Assembly (NCBI GenBank): GCA_036346395.1
Contig: CM070599.1
Coordinates: 11,399,232 to 11,463,231, forward strand
DNA length: 64,000 bases
Reading direction: 5' to 3'
Source: Hsuehochloa calcarea
Lineage: Eukaryota > Streptophyta > Magnoliopsida > Poales > Poaceae
The position numbers and the translations under genes are program-made. The stretch's first letter is position 1. Each line of letters opens with the position of its first letter. The notes under the pieces are model-generated. The model was given only the letters and a program-made list of their open reading frames with translations, did no database searches and was not told the origin of the DNA. Shown piece by piece: positions 1 to 11,225 of this stretch.

Positions 1-1810
1 TTTTTTCCAATCGGTTGAAATCGTTTAGTAGATCTGTATTCTGTTTTTCTGTTGCGCTGTAATTTCGGGTACCAATGTTGCGAAATTTGAGAATTTCGTC
101 TCCTAGAGAATTATAGAGGATCTCGATATATTTCTGTATATTATTTGTTCATGTCGATCGGATGAGTATATTTTATGTTATGAATTTTGTAAGCTTGTTG
201 TATGATCAGTTTGACAAGTTCTGGCAGCGCACATAAATATGTAGATTAAAAGTAGTAGATGGATTAGTTATGGTTTTTGATCTACATTAAAAATTTATAT
301 AACTTCGTAAGGATTCCAAAGAGTCATAGATCATGATTTTTGAACAGGAAGAATAGTAGTTATGATTTTTTTGAAATTCTATGGTCCAGAACCAGGTTGC
401 TGCTCGAAATAGTCACGCGGAAACTTTAATTTGACAAAATTAAGAACAAAATGGAATTTTTGTCATGACTAGGTTATAGTAGGAAGTTCACTTTAGTGTC
501 TAAAAAGTCCTAGATCATTATATTTGCATGAGTATATTAAATATATGAAATTATAATGTCTGCTTTCCAGAAGATAACAGATTTGTCTTCTGGGTAAAAA
601 CGGGGATTGAGATAATTTAATTTGAACTTATGATCACTCAACAAGTTGTGGACAATTGTGTATATATTTCAGAAAGATAAGGTTTACTATTTTTCGCTAT
701 TGGAGTTGAAAGTTATAATAGTTTTAGTGCCGGGACGGAATTGTGGGAATTGAGAGCGTGTAGGAGAGTTGTATTTTAAACGCTGATTTTGTTTTGCGAT
801 GGCTTATTTTGAGTGGGGTGTTTGATGAAGGCGGAGTGGCTTCGGGATTGGTAGCACCCTCACTCTATTTCGGTTGTCACAACTAGCAAGCCACATACAG
901 GTTAGAGTGAAAATGAATGAATGGCAATATCATTTGGTTAGATGAATGCTTATTTTGATTATTCAAGTGAAGTATGCTTATTTCATCTTGTCTATATGTT
1001 TTTGATAATTTGATAGTGATTATGAAAAAGAATGTTAATTGTTCACGCATTGCATATCAGACATTCTTGTTGGAATGATATAACCCACGGGAGTGGGATG
1101 AGATCCCCATATAAAACATATAGGCAATGAGGTCCCCGTCTGAAACAGGACGGACAATGGGTCTCCGCATTTGATAATACAGGCATGAGTGAACACCAAC
1201 AGTTGTTACACTCCACTATATCGGTATAAGCATAAGCGAAGTGGTGGCATGTGCATGTGTTGCATTGCATACATGAAAGATGATTATGTATTTTCTTTGG
1301 ATAATGTGAACAAATTGTCGATGTATTGATGCCTCCTGTGTTGTTTTTACTTGTACTTACTGAGTCTTGAACTCACTCTTGCTTGTTTATTATTTTAGGT
1401 GAGTGTTGATGACGACATGCATTGGGGTGGAAGTAGCTCAAGGATGATTGCATAATGTTGCACTTCACACCACCTTAATACTATTTCCTTTTGATTATAA
1501 ACTAGCTAGAAATTTCTATTGTAATAATTGGATAGTTTATGATAACGCTTAGTATCTTATGGTTCGCATTATTGTTAGTTGTTGCATTCCATAATTGAAA
1601 CTTATTTACGTTGCCTTCGGTATTTATATGTTACATATTCCATTCGGTATAGGCTTTTAGGTTGTTGAAATTTATGATTTGTCATATTGTGGAATGATTA
1701 TTATTGAAGTCTAGCTGATAATGATTAATGACTCTTGTTTAATGGTTAAAATTGGTAGCGATAGTAGTTGTAGGTGACATCTTGGGTTTTTGGTAAACTG
1801 TGGTGTTACA
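1..1810 (+). mobile_element. LTR A, Ty3/gypsy type, truncated by window start
   Basis: This non-coding stretch ends in tggtgttaca at 1801-1810 and abuts gag coding sequence of element H, as expected for an LTR inserted in H. Its last part is similar to the reverse complement of LTR B: both end in a GACATCTTGG motif followed by GTGTTACA, and both hold a TATAYCGGTATA palindrome (here near 1218) and a splice-acceptor-like block (1356-1400). The 5' end lies outside the window, so whether it is a solo LTR or the end of a full element cannot be told. The bases after it (tggag, 1811-1815) would be the right copy of its target duplication. Confidence 0.75.
1356..1400 (+). promoter_or_regulatory. splice-acceptor-like conserved block in LTR A
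   Basis: A CTGAGTC..GAACTCACTCTTGCTT segment runs into a T-rich tract and TTTTAG|GT (AG at 1397-1398). The same arrangement recurs in LTR B (2594-2640, minus), both LTRs of F (6585-6630, 37878-37926) and, shorter, in L. A 3' splice site is my inference; the conservation is seen directly. Confidence 0.45.
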
Positions 1811-2268
1811 TGGAGGGAGAGGGTTGCGGAATGTCGGGGGTGGAGGAGGGGGAGCCGCCCTCGTCCAAATATGATTCAAGTGAAGATGGGGATCAAAATA
1901 GGGAAGATGATGATACCGAAGAAGAAATGGTCACTCTCATGAATAAAATAGAAAATCTCATGAAGAGACATGGCTCACATGAAAATTCAAGCACATCTTC
2001 CAAGACAAAGCACTACAAAACTCGAAAGTGCTACAATTGTCAAGAAAAATGGACACATTGCCTCAAAGTGTCCTTATGGGGAGGAATATAAAGAAGAGCA
2101 CAAATCATCATCAAGAAAGAAGAATGGTGGCAAAAGAAGACATTTTGTCGGGCTAGCTATAGAGGACAATTCATCAAACAACTCAAATGCAAATGAGGCT
2201 CTATCACTATTTGACATGTCTACATGCTTCATGGTAAAAGGTAAAAATGAGGTAAATGATGATGATAT
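1811..2268 (+). pseudogene. element H gag-like relic, part 1 (first zinc knuckle)
   Basis: This is part of a copia-type Gag with an acidic Ser/Asp/Glu-rich segment, a MVTLMNKIENLMKR helix-like stretch, and then a CCHC zinc knuckle starting CYNCQEK (C-X2-C-X4-H-X4-C). The knuckle crosses a frameshift at an A-run near 2043-2050: C-X2-C is in one frame and GHIASKCPYG in the next. A basic Lys-rich tract follows, then an acidic Asn/Ser tract up to the target duplication of LTR B at 2264-2268. The N-terminus is beyond LTR A. Such Gag proteins coat element RNA. The next pieces are at 4298 and 38327. No promoter or start codon is assignable here. Confidence 0.75.
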
Positions 2269-4297
2269 TGTAACACCCTGGCTATTCGGAAGCCAAGATG
2301 TCACACAAATCTAACAAAGATACTAATAGTACACAACATTACCAGGTTAATCAGGCTCAATCATCAATATCCCATAAGGAACGACGATAAACGATTAACA
2401 GTTTCATGGGAAGGAATAGAAAACAGTCATAAAACGACGTACAATAAGCATTACCAAAATTGGATTATTACAATCTGGAAATTTATCAAATAGTTGACAT
2501 GACTGAAAGATAACATTAGTTATTATGGTTTGATAAAGGTGTTGTGCAGCGTGCTGGACTACCCCACAAAAGGTCTTGCCTTCTTCCTCATTTACCTAAA
2601 TAAAACAAACAAAGCAAGGATGAGCCAAAGACTCAGCAAGTACATTTAACGAATAACCGAAACATCAAGAGAACAAGGTAATCACAATCCACTTGTAAAA
2701 ACTTCTCTGAACATTTATGAAAATGCATGGAATGGAATAATACAATGAAGGAATGGACTGCTCACAACTTATACCGGTATAGTGAGTGACACACCCGTCG
2801 GTGTTCACTTAAGCCCGTACTTAATAAAGTACGGGGACCTCAAATACCGTATGAAGAACGTTTCATACGGGTGTCCAACATTGCCCACATTGGAATAGTG
2901 GGTCTTACGTGCCCATTCTGGAATTGATGGGACTTAATCAAATTTCCATTCCCGTGGACGGAAACGAAGCATGAATGAATGGAATGAATCATGTATCACA
3001 AGAAACATAAATATTGAAATCTATCCACATCATGAGCACAACGCAAGAACAATCATATATTCGACACATCATCATGTATTCCTTTGAAAACAACACAAAT
3101 TAACAAACAGCACTTGCCTTTCGCGTTGCGACGCGTTAGTAGGCAACGAAGGTGTTCCCACACGCGATGCTTCGCCGCCTACACAAATATGTTCCCAAAA
3201 TAAGAACAACGATATTACATTGCTACCGGTGTTCTACAATATCTTCTAACTACCCAATATACCGCACAGACCCGACTTGAAAACAAACTATTCAGCCAGA
3301 TTTCAGCCCTTCTGATCAGCGGTACGAGAAAAATCGTAATTAAATATCCGTAACTCATAATTAATTGAAACCAGTGCTCAAATAATCATAACGCACCAGG
3401 CTACAAAACTCTAGTTGGTGGAATCCTTTGATTCGGCCAAAACAGTGCCTAAACAACAGTTGAAAACACTAACATATATCTGCCCAGATTTCAGAACAGT
3501 GGTAAAGAAAATGACGTAACTTTTATTCTACTGATCCAATAGAGGTGATATTTATCAACATGGAAAGATAATTTAAAGGGCTACAATAACCTATTTGGGT
3601 GGGAGTTCTGAATCTGACTGTAATTAGATCAAAACCGACGAGCAACCGACAGTCTCCAAAATCTCTGACAGACAGAGTAGTGTGCGGTTAAAAATTCATA
3701 TCTCCTAAACCACAAGGTGGAATCTCGTGATCTCGGTGCCAAACGAAAGCTACAGAAACCAGGAACATAACTCTAGGAGACGACAACCCGAGGTTCGGCC
3801 TCTAAGTAATTCATAAAGGCCCGACAAGCAAATCTGCCAAAACACGTCAGCTGTCCAGGACAGTCGCGGTAAAACTACCATATCTCCTAAACCGTAACTC
3901 CAAATCACATGATCTCGGTGCCTAAAGAAAGCTAAGATCAAGGGTTACAACTTTCTAAGAGGTGGGAAGATCCGAAAACGTACGGAATTTACCCAAATCT
4001 AACGAACAAATCTGGCGCACGACAGGGAGGAGGGTGGCGGTCGGTTGGAGAGGGGGAGGAGGGGGTGGCGGCTTGGGGAGGGGAGTGGGGAGAGAGAGGG
4101 GATAGGCTAGGATTTGGGGATGAGAAAAAAACCCCCCCTTGGCTGGCCCCTCTCATGGGCCCCTCTGGCCGCGCCCGAGCCCAGTTGTCGGAAGATCATT
4201 GAAAACCCCCCGTCGATTCAGAAAATTTCAGTTCTTGTTTGAATTTTCCCTCCCCAGCTGCTTTTCTAATTACCCGATCTGAATCCGGGGTATTACA
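2269..4297 (-). mobile_element. solo LTR B, Ty3/gypsy type, reverse orientation
   Basis: The 2029-bp LTR runs from TGTAACACCC to GGGGTATTACA and is flanked by a perfect 5-bp duplication GATAT (2264-2268 and 4298-4302). No internal region is present, so it is a solo LTR. Read on the minus strand it starts TGTAATACCCC, like the LTR of F, and ends like LTR A, which fixes the orientation. It carries a TATACCGGTATA palindrome near 2774, a minus-strand acceptor-like block at 2594-2640, and a possible donor (TTTGG|GTAAAT on the minus strand, GT at 3991-3992) next to a GC-rich stretch at 4010-4190. Confidence 0.9.
2594..2640 (-). promoter_or_regulatory. splice-acceptor-like conserved block in LTR B
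   Basis: On the minus strand this reads TTGCTGAGTC..GGCTCATCCTTGC and then a T-rich tract ending ATTTAG|GT (AG at 2596-2597). It corresponds to the blocks in A and F. The candidate donor lies about 1.4 kb upstream on the minus strand at 3991-3992. Splicing itself is inferred. Confidence 0.45.
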
Positions 4298-4657
4298 GAT
4301 ATGCCTTCATATGATGATTAGATGGATATGCTAGAGGATCTAAATGAATATATTGGGAAAGAGAAGATAAAATTTAATGTTTTGAAGAAAGAACATGTCC
4401 TTTTTCAAAATAATTATGATGTGCTAAAATAAGAGCACGAGTCTCTCCTTCTCAAGGAATTCACTAGCTCCAAGACGGATATATGCATAACATGTGATGT
4501 ATTAGATGATATGCCATAAGTAGTTGCTAACCCTTGCATTGCATCTAAGGTTAGTATATTCACTTCTTGTGATAATTTGCTATATGCTCCTTGTAGCTCA
4601 AAATTAGATGCTCGTTCTTCCTCTATGCTTATTAAAACTAATCTTGAAGAGGAAAAT
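4298..4657 (+). pseudogene. element H gag-like relic, part 2 (charged central region)
   Basis: Reading continues from the piece that ends at 2268 once LTR B and one GATAT copy are set aside. It encodes a charged, helix-prone stretch (MLEDLNEYIGKEKIKF and following) with Cys-containing segments (CITCD, TSCDNL). Several in-frame stops interrupt it, for example in the DD*MDM, LK*EHE and MP*VV contexts. It ends at TSD AAAAT (4653-4657), where F is inserted, and resumes at 38327. Similar charged central regions occur in the long Gag proteins of grass copia elements. No catalytic domain is present. Confidence 0.7.
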
Positions 4658-7030
4658 AGTAATACCCCAAATTTTAATCGGGCAATTAGAAAAGAGTTCA
4701 GGAAGAGAAAAAACAATTAAAAAGTGGTATTTCCAGTGGATTGGATGGGGTTCCTGCAAATCTCCACCAACCTGGGCCTTGGGCCGCGACCCAGGAGGCC
4801 CACGGTGCGAAACCGGTCTAGGGGGGGCCATCCAAAAGGGGGCGCGCCTCCCCCAACCCTAGCCGCCACCTCTTCCCGCCACCAAGCCGCCACCTCCACC
4901 TCCTCTTCCTCCCAACCAGGCCGCCACCTCTCCCCTCCCTGCTACCGCCCCTCCCAGATCTTGGGCGCCCCGTCTCCCTCACAACCGAGTGCCCCTGCCG
5001 TCCCTCCTCATGCTGCCACCTCCCGATTTCGCCGTCCCCTCGCTGTGGTGGCCGGACGTGGAAGGAAGAAGGGGGGAAGGAAGGGAGGGGAGGAAGAGAG
5101 GGAGGAGCACCTCTCTGGGGGCTCGTTGGTCACGCTCATCTCCAAGGGTAAGTATCTGAATCCCTTTGGATTGGTGTTTAAATTTCGTTATTAGGTGATG
5201 CCGGTAGCAGATCGATTATGGCAGTATGTATGGATCGCGTGATTTGGGGTAGTTAGCAGCATATTTTGACCAGGACATTTCCTAGAGAATTGTGGGCGGC
5301 GTCGCTAGCTTTCCGTAGAGTATTGGATCAAGTCATTTAGATGAGCGTATTGGGAGATATTATTTTTGTAGCGCTGCTATTCTGCAGTTCTATTTTAATT
5401 CTGATAGATATTGGTAATTGGTCGTTAGCACATAGTTAGTGGAAGAATTAGGGGATTTGGCCAGAACTAATATTGTATAAATTTTTACAAACTTTCCAGA
5501 AAGATAAAGACCATAATATTTGGCATTGTGAACTGAATGTTACGTTGGGTTTAGTGCTGGTGTCCAGAAACCCTCACATGAATTATTCGTTCTGTTAATC
5601 AGTTTGGTAAGGATAGAATATGGCAGAATCTGGAAAGCTCACCAACTAGGTTTAGGTGGGGAATTTGATAAACTTTCCAGAGGGTCCAAGAACACCTCAC
5701 TTGGACTTGTGATCAGTAAGTTATGATTTTTTTAGTACGACTGTCTGTTGAGGGGACAGATCGGTCTGCTGGGTTAAAAACGGAGGGTTAGGTGATTTTA
5801 TTAGAAGTCTTAGTAATTTAATAAAATATGGGGAATTTCAGGAAGAGTCAAGAACTGGGTGATTTGCCATGATCGGACTTTTGAGTCACAGCTTGTGCTC
5901 GTTTTAGTACCAGAGCAGCAAAGGGGTAACTGTTCGGGACCGGGGAAGCGTGGTAGGCTTGGAGATGTGTAGGAGCGATGTCGATTGATAAATGTTCTTT
6001 TGTTCCTGTAGCTTGTATTAAAATTTGAGTATTTATTGTAGGAGACACGTTATGCTTGTTGCCTTCTTCTAGCCAAATCGTGCGTCGCAACTAGTAGAAG
6101 CAAGTGCATGATAGACAACAATCAATGACTGATCACTGTGATTCTTTATCTTTCAGTACCATTATTGTTGTGATTTTGTTTTTATTTAATTGCGAGCAAT
6201 GAAATGGTATGATTGTATCTTGTTGACGAACATGAGGAAAAATTGGATATGATGAAGTTTTGCATTTTTGCATTCATAAGCATCTTTGCATATGAGAAGG
6301 TGATCATGATTGATCACAACTCCCCGGGAGTGGAGAAGGTCTCCAATCCTTGAGGAGGAACGGGCTTGAGAGTGAATGTTGTCGCGAGCATTCACTCATG
6401 CTATACCGGTATATGCGAAAGAAGTGCATGTGGACATGTAGAGTAGAGTTGCATTGATAAATGAGATGAATGGGTGTGAAACAAAGAGAAGAGAACAACA
6501 TGATAATATTAATCGAAGTACCTGTGATGATAATGAAGTTATTGAATACTGTTGATTCATTATTTTTCGTTGTATATTGATGTATTTGCTGAGTCGTGGA
6601 CTCACCATTGCTCTTTTGTTGTCTTTAGGTGATCTTCGAGGGCGCCATGTTTGAGAGTGAATAGGGCATATGGGATAGTTTCCTACTTCAGACACATGAT
6701 TAATTTCCATGAGAACTTTTTATTCATTATCGCTGGATTACTCTAGGACTTGTTAAGTTGTATAAAATTTAGGTCAAAGTTTTGGACTAGTCTATTTTGT
6801 TTCAATGCTTCAAATTCATTAGTTTGGTGCTATTTTGGATTGCTTACCTGGTTATGTTTCCCTTGCCTAGTTGTTCATACTTGATCAGTCTTTACTCATG
6901 TTTTGTTGAGACCCGTGGATGGGTTATATTATTGTTTTGTTTGCTGAAATTTTCTAGTGTGTTGATGATGATTAGATGTTAAGGGTAGGGTGGTTACATT
7001 CCAGGCTCAGTGCTGGGCTGAGGTGTTACA
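4658..7030 (+). repeat. 5' LTR of F
   Basis: It begins AGTAATACCCC (the partner LTR has TGCAATACCC) and ends GAGGTGTTACA, immediately before the PBS. It contains a GC-rich Pro/Ser/Ala-coding stretch (4724-5150), a donor-like CCAAGG|GTAAGT, a TATACCGGTATA palindrome near 6405 and an acceptor-like block at 6585-6630. The partner is 35949-38326; substitutions are scattered along both, so the insertion is not recent. Confidence 0.92.
5148..6628 (+). other. putative leader intron inside the 5' LTR of F
   Basis: A donor-like site (AAGG|GTAAGT, GT at 5148-5149) follows a GC-rich exon-like stretch. About 1.48 kb downstream a T-rich tract ends TCTTTAG|GTGATC (AG at 6627-6628). The interval is AT-rich. 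The 3' LTR keeps both sites (GT at 36433, AG at 37923-37924), and B and L have the same arrangement. That this is a spliced 5' leader is inference; transcript reads would decide. Confidence 0.45.
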
Positions 7031-7032
7031 GT

Positions 7033-7046
7033 TGGTATCGGAGTGG
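7033..7046 (+). other. primer binding site of F
   Basis: TGGTATCGGAGTGG lies 2 nt after the LTR end and matches, with small changes, the TGGTATCAGAGC sequence complementary to the 3' end of plant initiator-Met tRNA. Its position directly after the LTR supports the 5' LTR end at 7030. Confidence 0.88.
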
Positions 7047-7292
7047 TCTTTTGGTCCGTGGTGAATAGATTAACAACATAGGCAATCTAAAATTGTTAAA
7101 ATTAGTTTTAGGTTTAGTAAATCAACTAAAATTTACTACTGGTTAAATAATCTAAAATTTAACACACTAGTGCACAGTAGGTTAAAGAGTGATACAAATA
7201 TCGTTTTGATGTTTCCGTTACGTTGTTTATTGATGCGTGTTTTGATATTGACCTTTGAACTTATTGTGTATTGTTGATTGTGGTTCATAGCT

Positions 7293-8141
7293 ATGCCGAG
7301 GGGTAGAGGATGTGGTCGTGGTGGCCGCGGTCGTGGAGGTCGGGGCCGCGGGCGTGGTTCTGTGGAGCCACCTCCTGAGGCAGTTGAGTCAGTAGTTGAG
7401 GGGGTTGCTGCTGACCCGCCTCCGGTTGGGGGCCTGGATGAGACCCCTGCTTTGCTGAGAGAATTGGTGGGAGAGATCCATGCTCTCTGTCAATAGGCGC
7501 CGACAGCCCCTGCTACCGCAGCATCTGTTGCTACTCCAGTTGCTCCTCCACCTGCACTTGAGACGCAGATGACGCTTCGAGAGTGGATGGGGTTGAGGTT
7601 GAATCCGTTTGATGGGTCAGGCACACCGGTCCAGGCAGCAGACAGGTTGCGCTATATGGAGAGGCAGTTTAGAGCCTTGGAGATGTCCTCACATCAGAGG
7701 GCTTGTTTTGTAGCCTTTCAGCTGAAAGGGCAAGTGGACATTTGGTGGGACGGCATGTTGTCTTCGAGGACTGCCACTCAGGGGCCAGTCACTTGGGAGG
7801 ACTTTGTTGACCAGTTCAAGGCAAAATTCTACCTCTACTCCTTTGTTGAGAAGATGGAGGTTGCCTTGACGACTTTTGCTCAGGGGAAGAGGTCCATTGC
7901 GAAATATGAGGCGAAGTTCAACAACTTGGTTCGCTTTGTACCTTCGGTAGCGAATGATGACCTTCAGAAGGCCAAGAGGTTCCGTCGGGGTCTCAACTCT
8001 AAGTACCGACATGTGTTGGGAGCTACTCCACTTCGTGACTTCAGCTCTGTTGTGGAGCAAGCCAAGGGAATGGAGTTGGAGATGCAGCTCACTAAGGGGC
8101 GACAAGCCTCGGTGGGTCGGTTGTTCAGTGGTGACGAGTAA
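7293..8141 (+). pseudogene. gag: F gag, capsid region (in-frame stop)
   Basis: The likely start is ATG 7293, opening MPRGRGCGRGGRGRGG; an upstream ATG at 7278 lies in frame but adds only WFIA. The N-terminus is an RG-rich basic tail. A TAG at 7494-7496 interrupts the frame, then an Ala/Pro/Thr-rich linker leads to the capsid domain (about 7569-8105), with typical Ty3 Gag landmarks: ERQFRALEM, ACFVAFQLKGQVDIWW, WEDFVDQFKAKFY, KRFRRGLNSKYR. The frame ends at TAA 8139-8141, and the nucleocapsid follows after a frameshift. It would form the virus-like particle of the element. Confidence 0.88.
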
Positions 8142-8249
8142 GAGGAGGTCCGTGAGGGAGTGGAGTGCGTTCGGTGACTGCTTTTAAGAAATTCAAGGGG
8201 GGGGGCGGCTGCAGTCCTCCAAGTCTAAGCAGTCGAGGCCGCTTTCTTC

Positions 8250-8583
8250 TTCGGCGTCTCGTCCTTTTGCAGGTACTCTAGCCCTTCATCCTGTCCCAGG
8301 GCAGGGCATGCTTTGCTTCAAGTGTGGTGATGGACACCGCGCTGCTGAGTGCTCTTGGACGGGAGATTGCCGTCAATGTGGCCGAATGGGTCACAAGGAG
8401 CGGGTGTGTCGCCAGAACCCCGCCAGTGTGATCAAGTGGGAGCATGTGCCGTCTTCTGCTTCAGTAGGTCCTGCTCGAGGATCTTTCCAGATGATGGCTG
8501 CTCCTCTTGCACCGCCACTTCCTTCAGCTTGGGCACCTCTAGTAGGGTACTACTGGCAGCCGCCACCTCCGGCACCGCTTTAG
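8250..8583 (+). pseudogene. gag: F gag, nucleocapsid with two zinc knuckles
   Basis: Two CCHC-type fingers are visible: CFKCGDGHRAAEC (C-X2-C-X3-H-X4-C) and CRQCGRMGHKERVC (C-X2-C-X4-H-X4-C), followed by a Pro/Ala-rich linker ending at a stop after 8580. The zinc-knuckle frame differs from the capsid frame; a G-run near 8200-8206 (ggggggg) is one likely place of the shift. The fingers would bind and package element RNA. Protease follows after the linker. Confidence 0.85.
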
Positions 8584-8835
8584 GTTGCACGACCGGCTTT
8601 ACCTGCACCGCCACAGAAGATTGTTGGGGCTCTCGCCACCCCGGCGTCGTCTTCTTTCGCTATGGCGCCACTTGGAGTGTACGCCATGCCTACCGCGGAG
8701 TCCGCGGGTCGTCCTGACGTGGTGACAGGTACTTTGCTTGTGGATTCATTTGATGCTTTAGTCCTTTTTTATTCAGGGGCTACCTTTCATTTGTCTCGAC
8801 GGCGTTCGCTAGGAGAGCGAACTTGAGTATGTAGT
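8584..8835 (+). pseudogene. pol: F aspartic protease, N-terminal half, catalytic Asp changed
   Basis: After the linker the frame reads VVTGTLLVDSFDALVLF and then YSGAT where gypsy proteases have DSGA(T/S). The codon at 8770-8772 is TAT, so a single GAT-to-TAT change removes the catalytic aspartate. Reading decays soon after, and the gene is split at 8831-8835 by solo LTR G1, resuming at 10803. The enzyme would normally release Gag and Pol products from the polyprotein. Confidence 0.8.
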
Positions 8836-10797
8836 TGTGGATATCATGGGGATATGCTCCAGATCTTAGGATGATGTGACAATTGGCAATGGCGTTAACG
8901 GTTTGTCGTTTCACGGGTTTTCGATAAAGTCTCAGATCTGTTCAGGCATTACGGACGGGCGGTCCGACCGGCCATAGCATGGCGGTCCGACCGGTCCCAA
9001 ATCGATCGGACCGCCATGTCGTGGTGATCGACCGGCCGTGACCAAAATGGTCGAATGGGTTTGGGCCAAAAATAGGTGTTGTAGACAAGTGAGGGATCCT
9101 AATACACTTGGTCTCATAATTTTTGGAGTTCCCAAGCAAAAGTTCTATTGGTTTAAAGTTTCCAGTAGGTTTCGGTTTTTCAGGTTGAAAATTGGCTAAG
9201 TTCCTCTGGCGGTCCGGCCCGCCTTGTGGTGGCGGCGGACCGGTAGGTTGGCCGAGCCGCCCCGAGGGATCGACGGTTCGACTTGTTCATCGGCCACCCG
9301 TGGCGATGATGTTTTGTTAGGTCAAAGTCATGGGTTTGATGCATATGTGTTGCATGATGCATGTTTTGACTAACGTGGGTCAAGTTGTGAAGAACTTGTT
9401 CCGGATTCGATTTTCTTGTTTATTGTTGTGCGGGTTGCTTGGTGGTCAACGACGGTCAACGCGCGAGGATGATCGGGACTAGGCTTGGAGAGCTGAGATC
9501 GAGCGATCGGCGATGCGGGTGAGGTCAATGAACTCAAGTGTGGTGCGAGAATAGACAAGGATGACCGAACAGGCGATTCGGTCGATCGGTTGGATCAAGT
9601 GGCGCGGGGTCGGTGCAAGTGCCATGGTGGTTACGGTGGGGCCGGATGGGAGACTTGCCGACATGTTGAGAGCCGTTGATCAACCTACACGTGGCGAAGC
9701 ATGGGAGGTGCTTCACAAAGATGGGACTCGGTCTTTGCAAAAGATCGAGAAGGGGTATTTTGGTAATTATACCAAATACCGCCTTGGTGACCTTTGACGA
9801 CTCGCGCGCAAGATGGCGTGGAGAAGCGGAGTAGGTCAAGAGGAGATGAAGACGGCGCTTGAGATGCGTGCGTGTGTGACCCGCTTGTTTTGGGCCTTAA
9901 CGGAGCCCATTAGGGTGACTCTTCTAGAAGGTTTAAGTCTCCACTATAAATAGAGGAGGAGGTGGTGCACCCTTCAACCCTTTCATGCTTGAAACCCTAG
10001 TTTTGGCTTAAGTGCTTAGGGAAGGTTTAGTGGAGATTAGGGTTCTAGAGAGAGAGATGTTTTGATCTTGTGTCCATGCGTATCCGTATGAGTGGTCATG
10101 TCGATACATTATCAAATCAATCCAAAGAAGAGTTCTCTTCAAGATGAGTTCATTTGCCCTTCTTCTCTCTATTTGGTGATTTTGAGTCTTTCTTTGATTC
10201 GCATGTTTTTGATTAATTTCTTTGCATGATCTAGCTTGCTGTGACATGTGGGAACACATCTAAGATCATCTTGATCATCAATCACCCACGAGCAAGTTTT
10301 TCGATATAGTTTTCGCTTTGACTCGGTTTCAAACCTTCCACCTCTCAAACTGAAAAAGGTCTGAACTTTTCCAAAGATCTTCACGATCTTCGATTGGAAT
10401 AGGTTCTGACATCCTAGAGAAGGTGTGTACCAAGTTTCATCAAGTTTGGAGTTGTAGATCAAAAGTTACATCTATTTGCAACCGTTTTTCGGGTGATTTC
10501 ACTGCTCATCGGTTTGGAGGTCGGACCGCCCTCATCGGAGGTCGGACCGCCCATAGGACCGGTCGGACCGCCTTGAATAGAGGTCGACCGCCCACACTTA
10601 GGAAATTCATTTGGTTGTTTTGGTTGTTTTGCTTGAGGTTTTGATTGGATTCAATCCTAGTCTTCCATTTATCTTGGTATATCGATCTTCATAGCTTCTA
10701 TAGCTATTGGAGTAAAATTTGTGTTGAATCTAATCGAGGTTGAAAAAGTGAGCGTGCTCCTATTCACCCCCCCTCTAGTCGCCTTTTCGGTCCAACA
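8836..10797 (+). mobile_element. solo LTR G1 (Opie-like copia, G family)
   Basis: The 1962-bp LTR runs from TGTGGATATCATGG to GGTCCAACA, with a perfect 5-bp duplication GTAGT (8831-8835, 10798-10802), and lies inside F protease. Its ends and layout match the LTRs of element G (43878-54947). Clusters of CGGTCNGACCG-type palindromes occur near 8945-9010, 9205-9265 and 10510-10590. A TATA box (TATAAATA, 9945-9952) and the terminal C-run plus TCTAGTCGCC motif are conserved with G and G2. No internal sequence remains. Confidence 0.92.
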
Positions 10798-10802
10798 GTA
10801 GT

Positions 10803-11225
10803 GGATTTCTCAGTCAGTGTTGGTCAGTTCTCCTGGGGGTATTATTGCGAGCTCTACTAGTTATCCTGGGTGCTCTATTGTTATTGATGGAGAGAAGTTC
10901 ACGGCGAATCTGATAGTCATACAGATAGAGTCGTTCGATGTCATCTTGGGCATGGATTGGTTGCAGTCTTACCGAGCCGTGATATCTCGTTTACAGAGGG
11001 CGGTCTGCGTGCGCACCCGTCTGGAGAGACTTTGACCTTTCAGGGGAGTACGCCTCCGCGCTCTCTTTCAATGTTGGCTGGACTGTTTTCGGGTCAGCGT
11101 GCGGTGAAAACTGGGCTTTTATTAGCTCTTGCTGAGAAACCGAGCATGACCTTGCATATTGAGGAGATTCCAATGGTTAGTGATTATCCAGATGTGTTCC
11201 CGACTGAGCTTCCGGGCTTGCCACC
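10803..11225 (+). pseudogene. pol: F protease C-terminus and protease-RT linker
   Basis: Reading resumes after G1 with VLVSSPGGIIASSTSYPGCS and the protease C-terminal signature VILGMDWLQSYRAVI, typical of Ty3/gypsy elements. A frameshift near 10990-11030 moves the frame, after which LEEIP-like residues, YPDVFPTELPGLPP and the start of the RT region follow. L inserted at the PGLPP-V position (CCACC, 11221-11225). RT continues at 29918. Confidence 0.85.

Noticed and set aside
4724..5194. 156-codon Pro/Ser/Ala-rich open frame
   Set aside because: It lies in the GC-rich part of the F LTR and recurs, altered, at 36070-36492; no domain. Kept only as the exon-like part of the leader proposal.
9561..9797. 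78-codon frame in solo LTR G1
   Set aside because: No counterpart open in G or G2 and no domain; chance frame in GC-rich LTR.
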